A stretch of 40,060 bases of DNA from an uncultured Saprospiraceae bacterium (GCA_938015805.1 CALLXF010000059.1:1-40060); one strand, 5' to 3'. Positions 9,086 to 17,812 are shown, numbered from the stretch's first letter. A program made the numbers and translations. The notes: generated by a model from the letters alone, not told the origin.

Positions 9086-9649
9086 TTGAACAAACAAGAA
9101 GAAATACAATTTATAAAACGATTAAGAAATGGAGAGCGAGATGCATTTAAGCATCTCGTACTCTCCTTTTCTTCTTTGTTCTTTACTAAAGCAAAACTGT
9201 ACTCGCGTAATAAACAAGATGCAGAAGATAGTCTCCAAGATGCTTATGTTACGATCTATCAGAAAATTGACCAATTTCATGGAAACGAACTAGGCAAATT
9301 ACTAGCATGGTGTCAGAAAATCGTAATTAATACCAGCCTATCTAAATACAGAAAAAAGTACTACTCTCATGAAAGAGATGAACTCACTCCCCAAACAGAT
9401 ATAGAAATTAGTCCAGAAGTGTATGGACAATTTGAGCAAGCCGAACTACTAAGTATTATACAGTTACTTCCTGAGGGGTATAGACAGATCTTTTCTCTTT
9501 TTGCAATTGAAGGATACTCACATAAAGAAATTGCGGAAAAACTAAATATAAAATCTAATACCTCTAGATCACAATATATCAGAGCAAAAAGTAAACTTAA
9601 CGTGCTGATGTCTGAGCACTCACAAATAACATTAAGTCATGGAATTTGA
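9086..9649 (+). CDS. ECF-type RNA polymerase sigma factor (module 1)
   Basis: At 187 residues it has the usual ECF size. Region 2 is seen near residues 8-80 (RDAFKHLV, then DAEDSLQDAYVTIYQKI). Region 4 is a helix-turn-helix near 120-175 (LPEGYRQIFSLFAIEGYSHK, then EIAEKLNIKSNTSRSQ). There is no in-frame ATG before region 2, so translation probably begins at the TTG at 9086, 7 bases after the lipoprotein stop; that fits translational coupling. The stop overlaps the next gene by 11 bases. It is paralogous in layout and region-4 motif (EIAEKLNI-S-TS-SQ) to the sigma factor at 18344. The promoter it recognises is not evident. Confidence 0.9.
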   Translation: MNKQEEIQFIKRLRNGERDAFKHLVLSFSSLFFTKAKLYSRNKQDAEDSLQDAYVTIYQKIDQFHGNELGKLLAWCQKIVINTSLSKYRKKYYSHERDELTPQTDIEISPEVYGQFEQAELLSIIQLLPEGYRQIFSLFAIEGYSHKEIAEKLNIKSNTSRSQYIRAKSKLNVLMSEHSQITLSHGI

Positions 9650-11108
9650 AAAATATATAAAAGAAAACCTAAGCGAACAACGATCAGAAATCGACGCTTC
9701 TAAAATGTGGGGAGATGTATCTAGCAGAATAGATTTTAAAGAGAAAAAACGTCGAGGTTTTTTGTATTGGCTCACTAGTATAAGCTTTTTATCCGTAGTT
9801 ATAATTCTACTACTTATGTTTACAGATATCTTTAACTTTAGTAGTCCATCTATCACCGATCACCGGCTACAAACCCAGATCGCTAAAAATGACAATTCCC
9901 CCAATACTCAAACAAAGATTAATGTAAGCGATGTAGGTGATAATGTTTTCAAAACAAAAAGCAACAACTCATTAAGTTCTACCTCTGATCTAAAAACAAC
10001 TGCAACTAAAACATTATTTAACAATAAAAACCTTATCACTGATTCTAATACACAAAAAGTATCTAAAAATATTAGTTTATCTGAACCAGTTGCTGAACAT
10101 CCAAAAATTAATATAAATCAAAACAAACTTCTTTTAAAAAATAACACTTATTACTCTCCGTTAACATCATTACCTAACGCGAGTAATGTCATAAAAAAAG
10201 ATAGAGTTACATCAATAATCAACAAGGATAAAAAGGACTTTATATCAACTTCAAAATCACAAATAAAGGATACCAATACCTCCGCCAGAAATCTGGAACT
10301 AATCAAGTTCATACCTACCTCATCCATTAAAAACTTAAGTCATCTTAGAGATATAATGTTACCTGACTTAGTTCCCTTTACAATATCAGAAAAATTAAAA
10401 ACAGACAAAAAAGTAAGCCCATTTTACTTATCTATATATTCTGGAATCGGTATAAGTAAAAAAGATCTAACTTCTCAGGATACAATCTATGCTGCATTAC
10501 GTAACAGTACAGAAAGCGCTTTAGAACACTTTAATATTACAGCGGATCTACAGTATCGTTTAGATAAAAATTGGTCTATTGGGACTGGTATAGACTATCT
10601 CAGTCTTACGGAAAAATTTGAATGGACCGGATCCTATCAAGAAACTAAAAATGGAATGTATATAGACACGATTTTCTATTCTACACAGATAGATAGTACA
10701 GTATCCTTTTCTTCAGGGACGTATACCGCAACCATTAAAAGAAATATGAAAAAATATAATCGATATCAATTTATAAATATTCCTATCTCCCTACAATATC
10801 ACTTTAAGGTAAACGAGCATGGCTTTAACATACAACCTGGAGTACTATTTAATATAGCTTATAAAGCAAAGGGTGACTATTTAAATAACGTAGGTGCTCC
10901 AGCATTGCTAGACGATGCAAAAACATCCGCTAGTATGCAATTCCAGATGAGTCTTAATTATGAGCGTGAGATCGGGGATGACTGGAAATGGAATATCGGA
11001 ACAGCCCTAAGATGGGCTCCTCATACAAGACTAGGAAACAATGCCGCGGCTATAGAAAGTAGTTATCTCTTTTACAATTTAAGAGTAGGATTAACCAGGA
11101 GGTTTTAA
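9639..11108 (+). CDS. Membrane-anchored anti-sigma-like protein with C-terminal outer-membrane beta-barrel (module 1)
   Basis: It starts at an ATG inside the sigma gene, an 11-base overlap, so the two are translationally coupled. Residues 1-40 are short, charged and cytoplasmic-looking (with SKMWGDVSSRI). A single membrane helix spans ~41-62. Residues ~65-250 are S/T/N/K-rich and probably disordered. Residues ~260-489 look like an outer-membrane beta-barrel: alternating strands such as YLSIYSGIGIS, WSIGTGIDYLSL and FINIPISLQYHF, ending in phenylalanine (VGLTRRF), as barrel proteins do. The partner position says anti-sigma; the C-terminus says OmpA/OMP-like barrel. If both are right, one chain spans both membranes. 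Domain calls are by eye, and the regulatory role is inferred from context. Confidence 0.75.
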   Translation: MEFEKYIKENLSEQRSEIDASKMWGDVSSRIDFKEKKRRGFLYWLTSISFLSVVIILLLMFTDIFNFSSPSITDHRLQTQIAKNDNSPNTQTKINVSDVGDNVFKTKSNNSLSSTSDLKTTATKTLFNNKNLITDSNTQKVSKNISLSEPVAEHPKININQNKLLLKNNTYYSPLTSLPNASNVIKKDRVTSIINKDKKDFISTSKSQIKDTNTSARNLELIKFIPTSSIKNLSHLRDIMLPDLVPFTISEKLKTDKKVSPFYLSIYSGIGISKKDLTSQDTIYAALRNSTESALEHFNITADLQYRLDKNWSIGTGIDYLSLTEKFEWTGSYQETKNGMYIDTIFYSTQIDSTVSFSSGTYTATIKRNMKKYNRYQFINIPISLQYHFKVNEHGFNIQPGVLFNIAYKAKGDYLNNVGAPALLDDAKTSASMQFQMSLNYEREIGDDWKWNIGTALRWAPHTRLGNNAAAIESSYLFYNLRVGLTRRF

Positions 11109-11190
11109 GCCTAAAAAATATATCTAACAATTAATTTACCTACGTAAGCTCTGCTCTAAAAAAACTATCTTAGTCCTATCAATATTAAAT

Positions 11191-13092
11191 ATGACGACTA
11201 AGATAAATTCGCTAGAAAGCTATAGAGACACATATAGAAAAAGCATCGAGGATCCTGAAGGGTTCTGGGCAGAACAAGCCCATAGTTTTCATTGGCGAAA
11301 GCCGTGGACCGAGGTGCTATCTTATGACTTTTCTAAAGCGGATACTAAATGGTTTTTAAATGGCCAATTAAATATTACTGAAAACTGTCTAGATCGTCAT
11401 ATAAAAAAAAGAGGAGACCAGGTCGCTATACTCTGGGAGCCTAATGATCCTAAAGATGAGCACATATCGCTTACCTATCAGCAACTACTAGATAAAGTTT
11501 GCCAGTGTGCAAATGCTTTAAAATCGTATGGTATTAAAAAAGGAGATCGAGTGGTTTTCTATATGCCCATGGTTCCAGAATTAGCAATAGGTGTACTCGC
11601 ATGTGCTCGTATCGGTGCTATACATTCTGTAGTATTTGCAGGATTTTCTGCTCAGGCCCTTTGTGATCGTGTAGATGATGCTCAAGCAAAAATAATTATC
11701 TGCTCTGACTATAATAAAAGAGGAGAAAAAACAATCCCTGTAAAACAAGTCGTAGATGATGCGATGGATATGGGATGTAATTCTGTGGAGAAAGTTATCT
11801 GTCATAAAAACACGGATGGATTTATAAATTGGAGCGATGACACTGATCTATGGTGGAATGATATTGTAGACTCACAGTCTATCATATGCGACGCTGAAGT
11901 TATGGATTCTGAAGATATGCTTTTTATACTTTACACATCAGGTTCCACAGGAAAACCAAAAGGTGTAGTGCATACTTGCGGTGGATACATGGTTTACACC
12001 GAATATTCATTCCGTAATGTATTCCAATATAGCGATGGAGATATCTACTGGTGTACGGCAGACATCGGATGGATTACAGGACACTCTTACATTATCTATG
12101 GACCATTACTCAGTGGTGCTACGACTATCATGTTTGAGGGTGTACCAACCTATCCAGATGCAAGTCGTTTTTGGGAGATTTGTAATAAGCATAAAGTAAC
12201 TCAGTTTTACACGGCACCTACAGCTATACGTGCACTCATGTCTTGCGGTGACGAGCATGTCGAAAAATATGATTTAAGTTCGCTCAAAGTTCTAGGATCT
12301 GTAGGAGAACCTATAAACGAAGAAGCATGGAAATGGTATAATGAAAAAGTCGGTAAAGGTCGAGCTCCGATCGTAGATACCTGGTGGCAGACAGAAACGG
12401 GAGGTATTATGATCACACCGTTACCGGGAATTACAGACACTAAACCTTGTTATGCATCCTATCCATTACCAGGCATCCAACCTTGCCTCGTTAATAGTGA
12501 TGGAGAAGAAATAACCGACAATAATACAGAGGGATTATTATGCATTAAATTCCCATGGCCTTCTATGATCCGTACTACATATGGAGATCATAAACGATGT
12601 ATGCAGGTTTATTTTTCGGCTTTCGCCAATAAATATTTTACAGGTGACGGATGTCGGAGAGATGATCAGGGTCGGCTCAGAATCATCGGAAGAGTAGATG
12701 ATGTGATCAATGTATCAGGACATAGGATCGGAACAGCAGAAGTAGAAAACGCCATAAACGAGCATCCTCAAATTATAGAATCTGCTGTCGTGGGATATCC
12801 GCATGACATAAAAGGACAAGGTATTTTTGCATATATTATCGCAACCCCTGGAACGTGGAATGATGATACATTTATTAGGGAAGTACGAGATACTGTCAGA
12901 AAGGTAATCGGTCCGATCGCAAAACCTGACCAAGTACTAATCGTACCTGGATTACCTAAAACCAGATCCGGAAAAATCATGAGACGTATACTCCGTAAGA
13001 TAGCCTCTAAAGATGTCAGCAACCTCGGAGATACGTCTACCCTCCTCAATCCACAAATAGTAGAGGAAATAAAAAAGCTTGCCTTTGGCTGA
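11191..13092 (+). CDS. acs: Acetyl-CoA synthetase (AMP-forming)
   Basis: A full-length (633 residues) ANL-superfamily enzyme converts acetate, ATP and CoA to acetyl-CoA in the cytoplasm. The nucleotide-binding signature YTSGSTGKPKGV is at about 249-260. DTWWQTETGG, YFTGDGCRRD and GRVDDVINVSGHR follow in order. The acetylatable catalytic lysine sits in TRSGKIMRRILRK (Lys595), and the C-terminus has the typical SNLGDTSTL. Family-wide similarity to bacterial Acs is very high. It lies 82 bases after the barrel gene in the same direction with no visible terminator, so readthrough from the ECF operon is possible. Oddly, the gene contains two exact copies of the 13-mer repeat (11291-11303 and 12618-12630). 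Confidence 0.97.
   Translation: MTTKINSLESYRDTYRKSIEDPEGFWAEQAHSFHWRKPWTEVLSYDFSKADTKWFLNGQLNITENCLDRHIKKRGDQVAILWEPNDPKDEHISLTYQQLLDKVCQCANALKSYGIKKGDRVVFYMPMVPELAIGVLACARIGAIHSVVFAGFSAQALCDRVDDAQAKIIICSDYNKRGEKTIPVKQVVDDAMDMGCNSVEKVICHKNTDGFINWSDDTDLWWNDIVDSQSIICDAEVMDSEDMLFILYTSGSTGKPKGVVHTCGGYMVYTEYSFRNVFQYSDGDIYWCTADIGWITGHSYIIYGPLLSGATTIMFEGVPTYPDASRFWEICNKHKVTQFYTAPTAIRALMSCGDEHVEKYDLSSLKVLGSVGEPINEEAWKWYNEKVGKGRAPIVDTWWQTETGGIMITPLPGITDTKPCYASYPLPGIQPCLVNSDGEEITDNNTEGLLCIKFPWPSMIRTTYGDHKRCMQVYFSAFANKYFTGDGCRRDDQGRLRIIGRVDDVINVSGHRIGTAEVENAINEHPQIIESAVVGYPHDIKGQGIFAYIIATPGTWNDDTFIREVRDTVRKVIGPIAKPDQVLIVPGLPKTRSGKIMRRILRKIASKDVSNLGDTSTLLNPQIVEEIKKLAFG
11291..11303 (-). repeat. GGCTTTCGCCAAT repeat copy inside acs
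   Basis: An exact 13-base match in reverse orientation, extended to 17 bases (with upstream TTTC) against the copy at 7170. It encodes part of the HWRKP segment near residue 34 of Acs, so it is used as coding sequence rather than as an insertion. Confidence 0.7.
12618..12630 (+). repeat. Second GGCTTTCGCCAAT repeat copy inside acs
   Basis: An exact 13-base match read as AFAN within YFSAFANKYFTGDG. The local protein length is that of ordinary Acs (compare YFSTFKNMYFSGDG, recalled for the Escherichia coli enzyme). The motif therefore replaces, and does not lengthen, the coding sequence. Confidence 0.7.
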
Positions 13093-13128
13093 CTAACCTC
13101 AGATATTTCCAATAATTATAAGCTAGCA

Positions 13129-13257
13129 CTGGAAGATTTTTATTTGGAAAATGGATTGATGGTTATGACTCGAGTCTATCATTTAAAGAGAGGTTACTGC
13201 TGTGGATCTAAATGTAAACATTGCCCATACCAATGGAAAAACGTCAAGTTGAGGTAA
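13129..13257 (+). CDS. Small DUF5522-like cysteine-rich protein
   Basis: A short frame encodes EDFYLENGLMVMTRVYHLKR followed by GYCCGSKCKHCPYQW. The CC-x3-C-x2-CPY pattern after a YHLKRGY element is that of the DUF5522 family of ~50-residue proteins. The four cysteines suggest a metal site; function is unknown. The frame is the same as that of acs and stays open from the acs stop (13090-13092) to the TAA at 13255-13257. There is no ATG before the conserved part. I place the start at the CTG at 13129 tentatively; TTG at 13144 or ATG at 13159 would cut into the domain, and readthrough of the acs stop is another possibility. It is probably cotranscribed with acs. Confidence 0.65.
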   Translation: MEDFYLENGLMVMTRVYHLKRGYCCGSKCKHCPYQWKNVKLR

Positions 13258-13323
13258 GTGATTAGTAAGAAATACTATCAATTAATTAAAGTACTATCAT
13301 GCATGGCTTCTAAAAAGAATTAT

Positions 13324-15549
13324 TTAATGATTATGGTGGTGTCCATGATCAGATTTAGTAAAAGATATTTTAGCTAGTTCTTTTTCTTTAGGTTCTTCAT
13401 CCTCTAGGATATGATATAGAGTATTTACTTTAGGAATAGAAACTTGTTGTACTTTACCGCTAGGCCATGAAATTTCGACTGACTTTATAATATTAGTTGC
13501 TCCGATTCCGATCTCTGCCAGAAGTGGATTTGCACCAAAACTTGCTCCCGATCCAACCCAATGATAAAAAGTTTTGTCTTTCGTAGCAACAGCTATACGT
13601 GCTCCTATCGCTGCACGATTAGAGCTGCTTCCCTCTAACTTTAATTTTATCCAGTTATTCTCATTATTATTATTAATAAATAAGGCATTCATAAAATTAT
13701 CACCGTCATAAGATCCTCCTAGAACATTATAAATGTCCTGATCTCCATCATTGTCTATATCTCCTATAGCTACACCATGTCCTTTTTGCAAATGACCTAA
13801 GCCTCCCGATTTAGTAACATCAGCGAAAAGTTCTCCTGACTGATTAAGAAACATTTTATTAGGAATCAGTGCATTAAAATCAGGTGTCCCTGTACCTGCA
13901 TAAAAATCCGGATAACCATCATTATTTATATCTCCAAAATTACATCCCATAGTAAATAAAGGCTCAGCAACTTTTGCTGTTTTACTCACTTCTCTAAATT
14001 TTCCATTCTCCAGATTTTTATATAATCGAGGCAACTCCGCCTGTGTGGGTTGTCCAGTATAAAACTTAGCCACCTCTGCAGAAGCTGTAGCAAACTGAGT
14101 AAAATCAAAGCCACTTACAAAAATATCTAACCATCCATTTTGATCATAATCAAACATCCAACACGGAAAACTATTTTCAGGAGCCATGGTCTGCGTAAGA
14201 TTTGCAATATTCTTAAATTTAAAATCCCCTTCCGCACCTTGATTTTGCATCAAAAAATTATTTCCATAAATATTAGAAACATACAAATCCTGATCTCCAT
14301 CATTATCTATATCTCCAAAACAAGATCCCTTAATAAAAGCGGAGATATTTACTCTTTTCTCTTTAGCTACATTCTTAAACGTACCATCTTTTTGATTTTC
14401 AAATAACTGACACGGAGCGTTTACTACTTGAGAATTTTCGTTTCCTATAAACAAATCGATCCAGCCATCATTATTATAATCCGCCCAACTTGCAGTCTGA
14501 GTCGGAAACTGAGTATATAATCCAGACTTACGAGTAACATCCGTAAAAGTTCCATCTCCATTATTGTGAAAAAGCGAATTAGGATGTAAGCCTTGGTTTT
14601 TTAACCAAGCTCCACGAAGAACCAAGAAATCCAGATGACCATCATTGTTATAATCAGCCTGTACCATATTAAGTCCGGAGTAATATCCTACTAAACCTGC
14701 TCGCTCGGTATAATCAGAAAAAGTTCCGTCACCATTATTTATAAAAAATTTAAGTTGGTCCGCTAGACCGTAAGAACTTATTATGATATCTAATAAATAG
14801 TCATTATTAAAATCATCCATAATGACACCACCTGCTATTTTATTTTCTGCCATTCCCAGATCCATCGCATAATCAGTAAAACGATTTATTTTTACATCAG
14901 AGTCAAAAACAGAAGGAGGAATTAATTTTCGTGCAGGTATATTTCCTGGATAATTATCCAATGTCATCGCCGCAATATTGTAAAGCCACTTAGTCTGCTG
15001 ATCAGAAGGATTATTTTTTAAAATTTCCAAAAACAACTTGGATGCTTCCGTAGATCCTTCTTTTTTATTATGTACACCATCTCCTTCTATTGGAAGTAAA
15101 CAGGAATACTCATTATGATTAGAAATACAGTTTTCTATTTCTCCTTTACGCATATAACTTATCGCTAAAAATGACTTTACCTTTACCATCTCTTCTGGAG
15201 CAACCGCTATTTTTTCTGTATCGATTACGGAAAGAATTTCTTCCATCCGTTCTATACTTTTATCATAATCACCTGCATTAAGCCACTCATAAGCAGACTT
15301 ACGCAGCAGTGTTAATTTCTGAGGTGTATTGCCCAGTTGCATTATTTCTTTGTCATACTTAATAGCTCTCTCTTTATTTAAATGCCAGTTGGTTAAATCC
15401 GTCCTATCAGTAGCAATTTTCTTTAGCTCATCTAGAAGTGCCGTATCCTTCTCTAAGGTTTCTTTGGTTGCAGGTTTAGATTTCTCCGACCCACATGATA
15501 TAAAAATCAGTAAGCATAAGCTCGTTAAAAGTATTGATTTAATTTTCAT
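13324..15549 (-). CDS. FG-GAP/VCBS-repeat lipoprotein with ASPIC/UnbV domain (CRTAC1-like)
   Basis: The lipoprotein signal ends ISC (Cys19), then a ~170-residue helical, TPR-like region (30-195). From about 215 to 610 there are FG-GAP/VCBS repeats with calcium-binding-type loops: DFNNDYLLDI, DYNNDGHLDF, DYNNDGWIDLF, DIDNDGDQDLY, DYDQNGWLDIF, DINNDGYPDF and DIDNDGDQDIY. An ASPIC/UnbV domain follows at ~640-715 (NNWIKLKLEGSSSNRAAIGA, VEISWPSGKVQ). The tail, SDHGHHHNH, is histidine-rich and could bind metal. Such proteins are surface-exposed and often sit in carbon-uptake loci; a precise role is unknown. It is transcribed convergently to acs/DUF5522. An 18-bp palindrome lies ~100 bases upstream. 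Confidence 0.9.
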   Translation of the reverse strand: MKIKSILLTSLCLLIFISCGSEKSKPATKETLEKDTALLDELKKIATDRTDLTNWHLNKERAIKYDKEIMQLGNTPQKLTLLRKSAYEWLNAGDYDKSIERMEEILSVIDTEKIAVAPEEMVKVKSFLAISYMRKGEIENCISNHNEYSCLLPIEGDGVHNKKEGSTEASKLFLEILKNNPSDQQTKWLYNIAAMTLDNYPGNIPARKLIPPSVFDSDVKINRFTDYAMDLGMAENKIAGGVIMDDFNNDYLLDIIISSYGLADQLKFFINNGDGTFSDYTERAGLVGYYSGLNMVQADYNNDGHLDFLVLRGAWLKNQGLHPNSLFHNNGDGTFTDVTRKSGLYTQFPTQTASWADYNNDGWIDLFIGNENSQVVNAPCQLFENQKDGTFKNVAKEKRVNISAFIKGSCFGDIDNDGDQDLYVSNIYGNNFLMQNQGAEGDFKFKNIANLTQTMAPENSFPCWMFDYDQNGWLDIFVSGFDFTQFATASAEVAKFYTGQPTQAELPRLYKNLENGKFREVSKTAKVAEPLFTMGCNFGDINNDGYPDFYAGTGTPDFNALIPNKMFLNQSGELFADVTKSGGLGHLQKGHGVAIGDIDNDGDQDIYNVLGGSYDGDNFMNALFINNNNENNWIKLKLEGSSSNRAAIGARIAVATKDKTFYHWVGSGASFGANPLLAEIGIGATNIIKSVEISWPSGKVQQVSIPKVNTLYHILEDEEPKEKELAKISFTKSDHGHHHNH

Positions 15550-15645
15550 GTATTGAATCGCTATGATAGTTCTGAATAAGAGAATGAAAATAATTTTTTC
15601 TGAAGACTAATATAGAAGGATTCTAGTTTTTATGTAAGATACTTT

Positions 15646-15663
15646 CATTGGGTTAACCCAATG
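15646..15663. promoter_or_regulatory. Perfect 18-bp palindrome upstream of the CRTAC-like gene
   Basis: CATTGGGTTAACCCAATG is a perfect inverted repeat with no spacer. It lies 97 bases before the start codon of the minus-strand CRTAC-like gene and ~85 bases beyond the stop of the gene at 15748. Its form suits a dimeric regulator. It lacks a T-run, so a terminator is less likely. No regulator is identified. Confidence 0.45.
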
Positions 15664-15747
15664 AGAAAAACATTAAAAAATATTAGCGACTGATATATAG
15701 AACTTAGTTTGACCAAGAAATAAAAGTAATCGCGTTTAATATTTTCT

Positions 15748-17220
15748 TTATCTCCCTTTTAAAAAATGCATAATCTCATCCCATAAAACATCATACTCAG
15801 TTAGTTCGATCTCATTGGGATGATGAGACTCTAGAAATGGCATTGACTTTAAATTCCAGTAATATCGATCTGCGTGACGTTCTATTGCAACTGGATGAAA
15901 GTTTTGTTTAGGAACCTGTAGGAGCATTTTTACAAAACATTGACTGCGATATAGAGGGTCTGACTTCATATATCGACTTAGATATTTTTCGATAGCTTCA
16001 AAACGTGCATCCAATTGATCTAGATCTTTAAGAATTATGTAATAAAGTAATTGAACTATTATTATGGCGATATTCATTCCTTTTTTGTCCTTATAAAAAT
16101 CGGGAATAGAGTTTAAGTATTTTCCCAGTTTGACTTCACTTAGAATATTTTTAGCATCTGACTTTCCTGCTTTTAAAGCCTTAGAAATAACCGCATATAA
16201 CCAGTTAAGCTCGATACGATTTTGCATATCTTCATTAAGAGATTTAAATCGAACTTGCTTTTTAAGTAGATCAAAAATTTCAATGCACTCTTTATATTGT
16301 CCTTTTCGTAAATGGTATAACATGGATAATTCATGAATCCTAAACCATTGATAAGATTTAGGAACGACGCTCGGTAGGAGGACCTTATAAATTTCTTGGA
16401 AGGATAAAAAGTCTTTGATTCGAAGTAAATAATTTAGACTGTACAATCGTAAAATAATATGCAGACTAGCATCGTCTGCAAAATGATTTTCAGCATTGTT
16501 TAAATTATTTTTTAGAAAATCGCATAGTTCGACATATTTATGTTCCGATTCAAAATGTATAATTCCGACAGTATTTATGTTTCTTAAAAACTTTCTACTT
16601 CTAAAACGATTCTCAACATTGTTTAAAGTTAGAAAGTGTTGAGCTGCTATTTCTTTTAGTTCTGAAGTAATCTCCTTGGTCTTTATAAAGTGGCTTCTTA
16701 ATTCTGCCTCACACCACTCCGCAAGAATTTCGTTTTCTATTAGTTTTAAAGATTGTATACAATCGCTGTAATATTTATGTGCTTGCTTAATATTTCCTTT
16801 ATTAGCCTCTCCGTAAAAGAGAGATCTTGACGAAACAATAACCCCTTCCTGATGATTATATTTTTTAGATTTACGGTAAACAGAATCATATACCGATAAG
16901 GATAATTTTGGGTAGCCTAAACCCTTAAGTAAATTTGCTATCGCTGTGTTTTTTACTATTTCTATAACATTTCTTTGTAAAACCGTGTATTTAGACTTGT
17001 TAGGAATAAAATTAAATATGAGTCTAAGGAGTTTTTCCTTTAGCGAATTCTTAATTTTTAAATTACGCGAGTCGTACCCTCTAGGCTTATCTGAACCAAT
17101 AATATTCTTAATCTTTTGGTAATTAGATCTTTCTTCCTCATTAAACATTTGGTCATCTAACGGTTCTCCCTTAAGAATTAAGTTTTCAACAGCAAAAATC
17201 AAATCTGGAACTGTACGCAT
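15748..17220 (-). CDS. Large helical-repeat (TPR-like) cytoplasmic protein of unknown function
   Basis: A 490-residue protein with no signal peptide or membrane helix, rich in amphipathic helices. Several pairs look like tetratricopeptide-type units: LSVYDSVYRKSKKYNHQEGV, then a stretch with QAHKYYSDCIQSLKLIE at ~150-185, and MLYHLRKGQYKECIEIFDLL at ~300-320. The N-terminal ~100 residues, with FNEEERSNYQKIKNIIG, are a separate small domain that I do not recognise as a helix-turn-helix. I cannot name the family. It is transcribed alone and divergently from the micro-peptide region 17221-18343. A large helical-repeat protein next to short peptide genes recalls Rap/PlcR-type peptide receptors, but this is only an analogy; no homology to them is visible. 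Confidence 0.7.
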   Translation of the reverse strand: MRTVPDLIFAVENLILKGEPLDDQMFNEEERSNYQKIKNIIGSDKPRGYDSRNLKIKNSLKEKLLRLIFNFIPNKSKYTVLQRNVIEIVKNTAIANLLKGLGYPKLSLSVYDSVYRKSKKYNHQEGVIVSSRSLFYGEANKGNIKQAHKYYSDCIQSLKLIENEILAEWCEAELRSHFIKTKEITSELKEIAAQHFLTLNNVENRFRSRKFLRNINTVGIIHFESEHKYVELCDFLKNNLNNAENHFADDASLHIILRLYSLNYLLRIKDFLSFQEIYKVLLPSVVPKSYQWFRIHELSMLYHLRKGQYKECIEIFDLLKKQVRFKSLNEDMQNRIELNWLYAVISKALKAGKSDAKNILSEVKLGKYLNSIPDFYKDKKGMNIAIIIVQLLYYIILKDLDQLDARFEAIEKYLSRYMKSDPLYRSQCFVKMLLQVPKQNFHPVAIERHADRYYWNLKSMPFLESHHPNEIELTEYDVLWDEIMHFLKGR

Positions 17221-17311
17221 AACGAAAAATTATAATAAGAATTAAAATAGAAAAGGTAGAAAGCTAATATACAGTAAATCAAATACTTATAATTATAGTC
17301 GGCATATAAAT

Positions 17312-17362
17312 TGTCTTCTACTTGGCATTATAGTTGTACTTTAGTGTCCTGTACTTGTCATT
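17312..17362. repeat. Pair of 18-base direct repeats 33 bases apart
   Basis: TGTCTTCTACTTGGCATT (17312-17329) and TGTCCTGTACTTGTCATT (17345-17362) agree at 15 of 18 positions. Their starts are 33 bases apart, about three helical turns. They lie ~90-140 bases upstream of the start of the minus-strand helical-repeat gene. They could be tandem operator sites. Confidence 0.4.
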
Positions 17363-17549
17363 GTACTCGCCGTACCTTGCAGGTGTAAAGGAGGTTTAAA
17401 CCAGCTCCTGATCAGTGATAATGAAAAGAACATCTTTTGGAGTTTATCCTTCGTTGCTCTAATTAATATCGCTTAAATAACATCCTTATTTGTTAGATGC
17501 TTGCATCCTTAAATGTGATTATTATTTAACTATTTAAACCAGTAGAGAC

Positions 17550-17609
17550 ATGTTAGAAGCAATTTTAATTATTCTAGGATTTATCGGAGAAGAAAACGGA
17601 AATTTCTAA
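17550..17609 (+). CDS. Candidate micro-peptide gene 1 (19 residues, hydrophobic)
   Basis: It encodes MLEAILIILGFIGEENGNF, a hydrophobic core with a short acidic/polar tail, like a tiny membrane peptide or a peptide signal. A GAGA just before the ATG is the only ribosome-binding hint. A strong intrinsic terminator 150 bases downstream shows that this strand is probably transcribed. The remaining transcript could equally be a non-coding RNA. No family is recognised. Confidence 0.35.
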   Translation: MLEAILIILGFIGEENGNF

Positions 17610-17758
17610 ATCATTTTTAGACCAAGTTTTCCTCCGATTACAAGGATGTTTACGTAAGAACCATAAAAAGACAGACCTTAATTATTAGTGATTACACAAA
17701 AATATTGATTGTGTTACATTAAACGGGTAATTTATAATCTTACAATTTCCGATTTTGA

Positions 17759-17812
17759 ACAATAGTTAATGTATTGGTAAACAATGCATTAACTATTGTA
17801 TTTTGATTTTTT
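17759..17812 (+). terminator. Strong intrinsic terminator of an unannotated short transcript
   Basis: An 18-bp stem (17759-17776 with 17782-17799, one G-U pair) with a 5-base loop is followed by a T-rich tract ending in TTTTTT. No gene longer than micro-ORF 1 precedes it on this strand. Confidence 0.8.

Noticed and set aside
17408-17476. 22-codon frame starting at CTG about 12 bases after the AAGGAGGT at 17388
   Set aside because: CTG start, spacing too long for a Shine-Dalgarno interaction, and no supporting repeat or family.
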